DNA of 64,000 bases from Burkholderiales bacterium Ga0077543 (lineage in GTDB: Bacteria > Pseudomonadota > Gammaproteobacteria > Burkholderiales > Burkholderiaceae_C): assembly GCA_001464055.1 (NCBI GenBank), contig LNET01000017.1:16784-80783 (forward strand), given 5' to 3'. Positions within the stretch are counted from its first letter, which is position 1; the number at the start of each line of letters is the position of its first letter. Below the pieces are notes generated by a model, which did no database searches, was not told the DNA's origin, and worked only from the letters and a program-made list of their open reading frames with translations. Both the position numbers and the translations under genes were made by a program. This document shows, piece by piece, positions 53,828-60,646 of the stretch.

Positions 53828-54696
53828 GGCCCTGCGCGCCGCACCGGTTTGCGCTCGGGCTGCCACTGCTGCAGCAGTTGGCGCGCCTCGGTCTGAGCAG
53901 GCAGCACCTGCAGGCTGCGTTGCAGGGCCTGGATCGCACCGGGGCGGTTGGTCTCGGCCAATGACTTCGCACGGCGCAGATACAGGTCTGCCAGCAGCGA
54001 GCGCGCTGCCGGGTTTGCCTTGGGTGCCGTCACCAGCGGGGTCAGCAGTTCGATCGCGCCGTCGAGTTCGCCCTGGTCGGCCAGCAAGGTGGCGTGCTCG
54101 ATCTCGTTGCTCTGCGGTCCGCGCCCGCGGGGCGCGCGCGAGGCCTCGGCCTGCATCAGCGCGCTCGCGGTGAAGCGGCTGGTCAGGGTGAAGCTGGACA
54201 GCTGCCCCAGGTGCTGGCGCGCGACACGCTCACGCTCGAGCGCGCGCAGGGCCTCGGCCGCCTCGGCCTGGCCCGGGGCCAGGGCCAGCACTTCCAGGTA
54301 GAGGCGGTGTGCTGCGTCTGCGTCACCGCGCTGGCGCGCGCGCCGTGCCAGGGGCAGCCTGGCCTGAGCAGCCTGGGTGGCCTGGGCCAGCGCACGCTCT
54401 ACCTCGGCGCGTGCCTGGGCATCGCCGGGCCGCAGCACGGCCACGGCTTCCCAATGCAGGGCCGCCTTGCGCCAGTGGCCGGCCGCCGCGGCCGTCGTGG
54501 CGGCGGTTCGCTGTTCCGACTCGAACCGCGCCAGCGCGGCGGCTGCCGCGTCGCGCGCGGCGGCCTCGGCCCTCGGCGAAGTGGCCGTGCTGGCCGTCGG
54601 CGGCGCGACCTGGGGTGCCGACGGCGCAACGGCACAGCCCGTGAGCCCTGCCGCCAAGGCCAGGGCAGCCAGGGCAAAAAAGCGCTGCGGCCTCAT
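53824..54696 (-). CDS. TPR-repeat lipoprotein
   Basis: A 290-aa protein with signal peptide and lipobox LTGC (about 18-21). Ala at +2 suggests the outer membrane. The mature part is Ala/Arg-rich and predicted helical, with TPR-like units (GHWRKAALHWEAVAVLRPGD, RLYLEVLALAPGQAEAAEAL and SLLADLYLRRAKSLAETNRP). It overlaps the deacetylase and kinase genes by 4 bases on both sides, so the three products are made together. A scaffold role for the envelope or the T6SS kinase pathway is possible; no specific function is recognised. Confidence 0.82.
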   Translation of the reverse strand: MRPQRFFALAALALAAGLTGCAVAPSAPQVAPPTASTATSPRAEAAARDAAAAALARFESEQRTAATTAAAAGHWRKAALHWEAVAVLRPGDAQARAEVERALAQATQAAQARLPLARRARQRGDADAAHRLYLEVLALAPGQAEAAEALRALERERVARQHLGQLSSFTLTSRFTASALMQAEASRAPRGRGPQSNEIEHATLLADQGELDGAIELLTPLVTAPKANPAARSLLADLYLRRAKSLAETNRPGAIQALQRSLQVLPAQTEARQLLQQWQPERKPVRRAGP

Positions 54697-55802
54697 GGCC
54701 TGGACCCGACAGGCCGCCGGGTCTGCAACCTGGCCTTGAAGTCATTCAGGTCGTGGTCGCCGAAGATCATCGTGCGGCGGAGCATCAGGGGGTGGGCGAA
54801 GAAGGCGTTGCCGCCAGGGTTCACGGTCACGCCGATGTCGTAGCCTTCGCGCTGCAGGATCTGCAGCACCTGCTCGTTCGCATCGCCGAAGGGGTAAGCG
54901 AACTGCGTCACCTTGACACCGGCCTCGGCCAGGCGCCGTTCCAGCAGCGCCCGCGGGTGGCGAACCTCGTCCAGCAGGCTTTGCGCGTAGGCGGCTTCGC
55001 TTTCGCCTTCACGGCGCTGCACCAGGTTGCGGTGGGTGCGGGAATGGGCCTGGATGTCGATCACGCCAGAACTGGCCATTTCCTGCAATTGCGCCCAGCT
55101 CAAGCCGTCGCGCGAACCGACGAAATCGGCGTAGACGAAGAGCGTGGCCGTGAAGCCGTACTTCTTCAGCGCCGGAAAGGCATGGCGATGCACGGTCTCG
55201 TAGCCGTCGTCGATGGTGATCACCACCGAGCGTTCGGGCAAGGGCTGCCGGGCGTCCAGGAAGCCCTGCAGTTCGGACAGGCGCAGCACCCGGTAACGGT
55301 TGCGCTGAAGCCAGGCCAGCTGTTCTTCGAATCGCTCGGGCGAGACGATCATCTTCGACTGCCCGCCGCCGAAGCGGTGGTAGCAAAGGATCGGCACCGT
55401 CTGGTAGCTGTCGGGCGCAATGCCCATGGGGTGCGGCGGCTGCAAGGGCACGAGCAGCGGCACGCCGGCTTCGGGTTCCCACAGTCCATTGGCGTCGGCA
55501 ATGCGCCAGTCGAGCGCGGCGTCACCGAGCATGCGTCTGGCGATCTCGGGCAGGCGGTCGCCGGCTGCAGGCACGTAGATGGCCAGCTGGGCGCTGCGCC
55601 CCGCCACGCGGCCGTTGGCACCAGCAATCGCGCCGGGTGGCGCTGGCGGCGGATCATCGGGTGGGGTGGCGGCAGCGCCAGAGCCCGTCCCGGATGCCGG
55701 CACGGGCGCGTGCGGCGAACCGGCGCAGGCGGCCAGCAGCAGCAAGGCCGTCAACGCCGTCCCGGACCGCCAGCCCGGCCTGTCAGCCCGGCCGGCGCTC
55801 AA
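54693..55802 (-). CDS. Polysaccharide deacetylase lipoprotein with LysM-like N-terminal domain
   Basis: A 369-aa protein read from a TTG at 55802 that overlaps the upstream kinase stop (TTGA). The lipobox LLAAC lies near residue 25. A LysM-like segment (YVPAAGDRLPEIARRMLGD) precedes the NodB domain, which starts VPILCYHRFGGG. The metal-binding motifs are VITIDDGYETV and DIQAHSRTHRNL, followed by TQFAYPFGDANEQV. The aspartate and two histidines are present, so it should be active on N-acetylated glycans, such as peptidoglycan or the exopolysaccharide. Its place in an operon of kinases suggests cell-wall remodelling linked to the T6SS, inferred only. Confidence 0.87.
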   Translation of the reverse strand: MSAGRADRPGWRSGTALTALLLLAACAGSPHAPVPASGTGSGAAATPPDDPPPAPPGAIAGANGRVAGRSAQLAIYVPAAGDRLPEIARRMLGDAALDWRIADANGLWEPEAGVPLLVPLQPPHPMGIAPDSYQTVPILCYHRFGGGQSKMIVSPERFEEQLAWLQRNRYRVLRLSELQGFLDARQPLPERSVVITIDDGYETVHRHAFPALKKYGFTATLFVYADFVGSRDGLSWAQLQEMASSGVIDIQAHSRTHRNLVQRREGESEAAYAQSLLDEVRHPRALLERRLAEAGVKVTQFAYPFGDANEQVLQILQREGYDIGVTVNPGGNAFFAHPLMLRRTMIFGDHDLNDFKARLQTRRPVGSRP

Positions 55803-57970
55803 GGTGCAGCCCCTTTGCCAGCCCCGGCTTCGGCCGCAGCCACACCCGCAGAGGCAGGCGGCGATTCCTGCAGGCGCTGCTGCAGCGACTGGGCCATGGC
55901 ATCGAAGGACTGGAACAGCTGGCCGAACTCGTCGTTGCGCTGCTCGTTGATGCGATGGTCGAAACGGCCCTTGCCGATCTCGGCCATCGACTCACCCACC
56001 AGCCTGATCGGCTTGGCGAACCAGTTCGCGACGAAGTACATCGCGATGGCCACGGCCAGCACGGTGATGACGGCCAGGGCCACCATCAACGAGATCGACA
56101 GCCGTGCCACGGCCGTGAGCGGTGCTTCGGGAATGCCGAGCGCGACCCGACCGACCTGCTTGCCCTGGAACAGCACAGGTGCTTCGAAACCCAGCACGTC
56201 CTGGCCATTGCTGACGAAGCGCTGGGCCTGCGCCGCGCCGGACCCGGAAGGCACCGGCCCGCCGGGCGCGACATACGGCTTGCCGGTGAGCGCCGTGACG
56301 CTGGAGACCTTGACGACACCGGTCATGTCGAGCACGACGATGCGCTCGAAGCTGCCGGTCTTCATGATCTCCTGCACCGCGACCTCGACCGACTCCCAGT
56401 CCTCGCCCAGCACCTGGGCCGCGTTCTGCGCGGCAATGAAGCGCGCCAGCGACGCACCGTAGTCGCTGGCCTGACCCATCATGGCCGCGTACTGGCGCTG
56501 GGTGATGATGGCCGCACTGATGCCCATGACGACGGCGACGATCAGACCCATCATCAGCGCCCACTTCACGCGCAGCGGCATGATGCGGGGCTTGTCACGC
56601 TCGCGCGCTGCCTCGTCGAGTTCGCCCAGGACCTTGAGCAGGGCCTCGGAGAGTTCCTTGCCGCTCTGGTAGCGCTGTGCCGGCTGCTTGGCCAGGCAGC
56701 GGTCGACCACCCGGCGCAGCGAAGGCGGCACGTCGGGGCGCTTCTGGTTCAGCGGCGGCGGGTCTTCGGTGGCGATGCGGGTGGCCACAGCCACCAGGCT
56801 GTCGCCGCGGAAGGGGCGCTCACCGGCGAGCATCTGGTACAGCACGATGCCGGCCGAGAACAGGTCCGACCGTCCATCGACCTTTTCGCCCCGGGTCTGT
56901 TCGGGCGACATGTACTGTGGCGTGCCCATCACCGCCCCGACCACGGTGCGCTGTTCGACCTGGCCGTCGTCCATGTGGGCGATGCCGAAATCGGCCACCT
57001 TGATGGTCTGGCCGTCGCCCAGCAGCATGATGTTGCCGGGCTTGATGTCGCGGTGCACGATGCCACGGGCGTGCGCATATTCCAGCGCCCGGGCCAGTTG
57101 CAGCCCGATGATGACGACGTCGCGTATCGGCAGGGTGCGACTCTTCTCGAGCGTCTCCGACAGCGGCTGGCCGTCGATCAGCTCCATCGCCATGTAGGGC
57201 CGGCTCTCGATCTCGCCGACGTCATGCACGACGACGATGTTGGGGTGCGACAGGCCGCCGGCCGCTCGCGCCTCGCGCAGGAAGCGCATCCGGCATTCGT
57301 CGTCCTCACTGAGCGAGGCGTGGAGGAACTTGATGGCCACGTCGCGACCGATCTGCGGGTCGCTGGCGCGGTAGACGGTGGCCATGCCGCCGCGGCCCAG
57401 GCGGGCCTTCACCAGGTAGCGGCCGACCTGACGCACGCGCCCGGCCTCCAGGCCGTCGCCGGCGCTCACGCCACCGATGGCGGTGAGGCCCAGGCCGCCA
57501 TGGGGCAAGGTCGACCCACCCGGGCCGCGGCCGTGCACCGTCTCGCCCGGCAGCATGGAGTCGCGGCCGATGCTGTCCTGGCGGCCGCCAGGGGGCGCGG
57601 TGTCGGCAAAGCTGCGGCTTGGCGTGGCACCGCTGGATGTCAAGGCGCCGAAGCGGCTGTCGGAGGCCGGCGCGATGATCGTCCGGTCGTCGCCATCGGC
57701 AGGCGCGGGCGACCCATTCGGGCCCAGGGTGACCGGGCGTGGCGTCGCGGCGGCCATGATCACCGTGGCGTCGTCTGGCACGGTGTGGCGGGTGGAGCCG
57801 GTTTCCGGCCCGGTGGCCGCAGCGGGGGACTGCAAGGCGTCGGCGTTGGGCAAGGAGATGATCTGCGTCGCGTCCGGGTCGGCATCGGGCGACAGGGGCG
57901 CAAAAGCCGACGCCCGAGGCTGGGCTTCAGGCTGGCCTGGGGGGGATGAAGGAGGCGGGGGCGTGGTCAT
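55799..57970 (-). CDS. Membrane Ser/Thr kinase with periplasmic sensor and HAMP (paralogue 2)
   Basis: A 723-aa protein from the ATG at 57970. The 160-residue Pro/Ala-rich N-terminal tail carries three Thr motifs: DPDATQII (Thr35), DDATVIM (Thr69) and DDRTIIAP (Thr97). The kinase domain (about 180-430) shows [21 protein letters not shown] and DFGIAHMDD. Helices near 465-487 and 623-645 flank the sensor, which is followed by HAMP ([16 protein letters not shown]). The kinase, sensor and HAMP parts are strongly similar to the protein at 52079, so the two arose by duplication. The N-terminal motifs are candidate autophosphorylation sites for FHA binding. Confidence 0.9.
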   Translation of the reverse strand: MTTPPPPSSPPGQPEAQPRASAFAPLSPDADPDATQIISLPNADALQSPAAATGPETGSTRHTVPDDATVIMAAATPRPVTLGPNGSPAPADGDDRTIIAPASDSRFGALTSSGATPSRSFADTAPPGGRQDSIGRDSMLPGETVHGRGPGGSTLPHGGLGLTAIGGVSAGDGLEAGRVRQVGRYLVKARLGRGGMATVYRASDPQIGRDVAIKFLHASLSEDDECRMRFLREARAAGGLSHPNIVVVHDVGEIESRPYMAMELIDGQPLSETLEKSRTLPIRDVVIIGLQLARALEYAHARGIVHRDIKPGNIMLLGDGQTIKVADFGIAHMDDGQVEQRTVVGAVMGTPQYMSPEQTRGEKVDGRSDLFSAGIVLYQMLAGERPFRGDSLVAVATRIATEDPPPLNQKRPDVPPSLRRVVDRCLAKQPAQRYQSGKELSEALLKVLGELDEAARERDKPRIMPLRVKWALMMGLIVAVVMGISAAIITQRQYAAMMGQASDYGASLARFIAAQNAAQVLGEDWESVEVAVQEIMKTGSFERIVVLDMTGVVKVSSVTALTGKPYVAPGGPVPSGSGAAQAQRFVSNGQDVLGFEAPVLFQGKQVGRVALGIPEAPLTAVARLSISLMVALAVITVLAVAIAMYFVANWFAKPIRLVGESMAEIGKGRFDHRINEQRNDEFGQLFQSFDAMAQSLQQRLQESPPASAGVAAAEAGAGKGAAP

Positions 57971-58213
57971 GGCCTGGATGGGCTGGAGTGGAAGACACCG
58001 AGTGCTCCGCCGGTGGGCCCGACACGCATTCGTGGGTTGCCGGCAGACAAATGGGGCGTGACAGCCAACCCCATACGTTTGCACGGCCCCGGACACTAGC
58101 AGATGAGCTTGCACTCCTGTCAAGCATCGATGCGTGGGAAACCCCCCTTGTCTGAGAGTCGGGCGTGGTGCGCTGGCCACCACCAGCAGCCCGATAAATA
58201 TCAGCGTAGACTG

Positions 58214-58723
58214 ATGAAAAAGAACTTGCAGGCCCCGACCGACCCGCCCCAGACCCAGGCCATGGCTTTCCAGCAAACAACCCCTGGCGCACCCTCTGTG
58301 CTGTCCGCCCCTGTCTCGCGCGCCAGGCGCCTGGCCATGACCGCTGGCATCTTGGCCGCCGCCACGCTGGCAGCCGCCTGCCGCGAGGTGCTGGCCGAGA
58401 GCGATTCCGTCGGCCTGGAGCAGGCCCGGGCTGAACACGAGGCTGGGCGGGCGGTGCTGATCGACATCCGCGAGCCCGACGAGCACGCCACGGGCGTAGC
58501 CGCCGGTGCCAGGCTGCTGCCGATGCGGCAGCTGCCGCGACGCCTGGCCGAGATTCCGACCGACCCGGCCCAACCCGTGCTTCTCATCTGCAATACGCAG
58601 AACCGCTCTGCAGCCACCCTGCGGGCCTTGCGCGAGCGCGGCTACGGCCACGTGCGCTTCGTCCACGGCGGCATGGCCGAGTGGGCGCGTCGCGGCTGGC
58701 CGATGGTCAAGCCGGGCGGCTGA
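58214..58723 (+). CDS. Rhodanese-like domain protein with N-terminal membrane/signal segment
   Basis: A 169-aa protein. The ATG at 58214 was preferred over an in-frame ATG at 58103, whose added residues show no structure. A twin-arginine-containing hydrophobic segment (SRARRLAMTAGILAAATLAA, then ACREVL) suggests export or membrane attachment. The rhodanese domain (about 70-165) has VLIDIREPDEHATG, the active loop CNTQNRSA with the catalytic Cys, and FVHGGMAEWARRGWPM. It may transfer sulfane sulfur in the periplasm. It lies outside the T6SS operons and converges with the ankyrin gene. Confidence 0.85.
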   Translation: MKKNLQAPTDPPQTQAMAFQQTTPGAPSVLSAPVSRARRLAMTAGILAAATLAAACREVLAESDSVGLEQARAEHEAGRAVLIDIREPDEHATGVAAGARLLPMRQLPRRLAEIPTDPAQPVLLICNTQNRSAATLRALRERGYGHVRFVHGGMAEWARRGWPMVKPGG

Positions 58724-58775
58724 GGCGCCCGCCTGAACCCGGGCGCGCGCCAGGCCGCCCTGGACGCCGAGGACG

Positions 58776-58794
58776 CGGCCTGACGGTCAGGCCG
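58776..58794. terminator. Hairpin after the rhodanese gene
   Basis: CGGCCTGA and TCAGGCCG form a perfect 8-bp stem with a 3-base loop, 53 bases after the rhodanese stop in a convergent gap. Confidence 0.6.
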
Positions 58795-58892
58795 GACCCG
58801 GCGGCAAGCCGCGCGCCCCCAAGGTGATGGTGGCGATACGGCGCCAGGATGGCGGCGGTGGCGGGACGGCTGGACTACGGCGGTCGCAGAGC

Positions 58893-58907
58893 GCCCCGGT
58901 TCGGGGC
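58893..58907 (-). terminator. Hairpin after the ankyrin gene
   Basis: GCCCCG and CGGGGC form a perfect 6-bp stem with a 3-base loop, 5 bases beyond the minus-strand ankyrin stop. Confidence 0.5.
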
Positions 58908-58911
58908 GGGC

Positions 58912-60435
58912 TCAGGCGGGCGGGCTGAAGTCGGCCACGATAGCGGCCATCTCGTCACTCAGGTCGTCGTCGTCCTCGGGCGCCGGGGCGCCGTCGGCCA
59001 GCAGAAGCCGCAGCACGCCGGCATAGTCGCCGCCGGCGACGGGCTCGTTGCAGCCGGCGTGCAGGCAGCTGCCCAGGGCCGTGCCGCCATAGCCGTTGCG
59101 TTCATGCCAGCGCGCGCCGTGCTGCAGCAGCAGCGCAACCATCTCGACATCGCCGCGGAAAGCGGCCTGGTTCAAGGCGCTGGCCTCCCAGGGGCCGGGC
59201 ACGTCGACCGGCCAGCCCAGGACCAGCATCAGGCGCACCGCCGAGAGTTCGCCGCGCTGCGCCTGCTCGGGCAGCAATTGCAGGTCGGCTGGCGACAGGG
59301 CCTCAAGCAGGTTCGGCTGCTGGGCCAGCAGGGCACGCGCAGCGGCTTCGTCGGCCGCTGCGCAGGCGGCGACGAAGCGGTCGTGCAGGCCGCTGGGCGG
59401 CTCCTGGCCCAGGCCGGCCAGCCAGTCCAGCACATCGCGCCGGCCGGCGCGCGCCGCCGCCCGGGCCAGGCCATGGCCATGGGCGTCGCGCCCGGCGACA
59501 TCGGCGCCATGGGCCACCAGCAGCTGCAGGCATTCGAGTGAACGGCCGCGCTGCACGGCATGGTGCAGCGGGCGCGTGCCCGACAGCTCGTTGGCGTCGG
59601 CGCCCAGCGCCAGCACCTGCTGCAGGTGCGGCAGGGCATCGAAGTCGAGCTGGCGGTGCAAGGCATTCGTGCCGCCCCAGCGCGCGCCTGCCGCCACCAG
59701 GGCCGCGACGATGCGCCGGTCGTCCTGTTCCACGGCGTGATACAGCGATTCCTTGTCGTTCGGGTCGGCACCGGCGTCCAGCAGGCGCTGCACCATGGCC
59801 GCGCTGCGCGACCGGGCCACCGCTCCGTACAGCGCCGGCAGCGGCCGGTCAGGGAAGGCGGGGTCGGGCAACCCGGCGTTCGGGTCGGCGCCTGCGGCCA
59901 CCAGCCTGTCCAACGCTGACACCAGCGCTTCTTCCAGGCCCACGGTGGCCAACGATGAAAACGCCACCAGCACCAGCGGCAGCAGGTTCCAGGGCGGCAA
60001 GGCCTGGTCGGGCGGCAGATCGACCACCTCGCCCTGCAGCAACCGCAAGGCCGGCGTGCGCAGCCCTGGCCGGCTGCGCAGCAGCGCCAGCGCCTGGGCC
60101 GGGCGCGGAGCGTCGTAGCCGCGTCCCAGGGCCAGCGCGAGCACACGTTCGGTGAAGGGCAGCTCGTCCAGCGCGGCGCTGCGCCGGCGCTCGACTTCAG
60201 CGACCAAGGCCGGCCAGCTGGGCAGGCCGTATTCACGCGCGACGACCAGCTGGGCCTGAGCCAGCCGGGGTGGTGCCGGCAAGGCCAGCGGGGCCACGCG
60301 CGCCAGCGCTTCAGGTTCGGCTCTGCGCCAGGCGCGCAGCAGTTCCTTGGCCTGGCGGCGCAGTTGGTCGGGGTCGGGGTGGTCGGCCAGTGCCAGGCTG
60401 GCACCAGCGGCGCGGGCAGGAGTAGGGCGGTTCAT
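58912..60435 (-). CDS. Ankyrin-repeat protein
   Basis: A 507-aa protein. The ATG at 60435 was chosen because GGAGG lies 5 bases upstream; an ATG at 60450 would overlap that site. An N-terminal helical region (PDPDQLRRQAKELLRAWRRA) is followed by about eight ankyrin repeats, seen in PLPALYGAVARSRSAAMVQ, LLDAGADPNDKESLYHAVEQ, RPLHHAVQRGRSLECLQLLV and ASALNQAAFRGDVEMVALLL. No signal peptide is present, so it should be cytoplasmic and bind another protein. Ankyrin proteins accompany catalases in several proteobacteria, and katG is 3 kb away, but a functional link is only suggested by proximity. Confidence 0.88.
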   Translation of the reverse strand: MNRPTPARAAGASLALADHPDPDQLRRQAKELLRAWRRAEPEALARVAPLALPAPPRLAQAQLVVAREYGLPSWPALVAEVERRRSAALDELPFTERVLALALGRGYDAPRPAQALALLRSRPGLRTPALRLLQGEVVDLPPDQALPPWNLLPLVLVAFSSLATVGLEEALVSALDRLVAAGADPNAGLPDPAFPDRPLPALYGAVARSRSAAMVQRLLDAGADPNDKESLYHAVEQDDRRIVAALVAAGARWGGTNALHRQLDFDALPHLQQVLALGADANELSGTRPLHHAVQRGRSLECLQLLVAHGADVAGRDAHGHGLARAAARAGRRDVLDWLAGLGQEPPSGLHDRFVAACAAADEAAARALLAQQPNLLEALSPADLQLLPEQAQRGELSAVRLMLVLGWPVDVPGPWEASALNQAAFRGDVEMVALLLQHGARWHERNGYGGTALGSCLHAGCNEPVAGGDYAGVLRLLLADGAPAPEDDDDLSDEMAAIVADFSPPA

Positions 60436-60646
60436 GAATCCTCCGTGCATGAAGGCCTGCGATCCGCGCGGTCAGGCCGCACAAAGGATGGCAATCGAAG
60501 CACGAAGCCGTCGATGCAGGTGGGCGCAGCCCTGTCCGCGGATCCGGCGGCGCCCTGCTCGCGCCGCGGCGAATGCTGGCACCGAGCCGGACCTGCTGTC
60601 AACCGCGCGCCGACGCGGGAGCCCACGCCCAGGCCGCAGCGGGTTG
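60436..60646. other. Intergenic region between the sensor kinase and ankyrin genes
   Basis: 211 bases with no convincing gene or strong hairpin. It holds the promoter region of the ankyrin gene. Confidence 0.4.
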
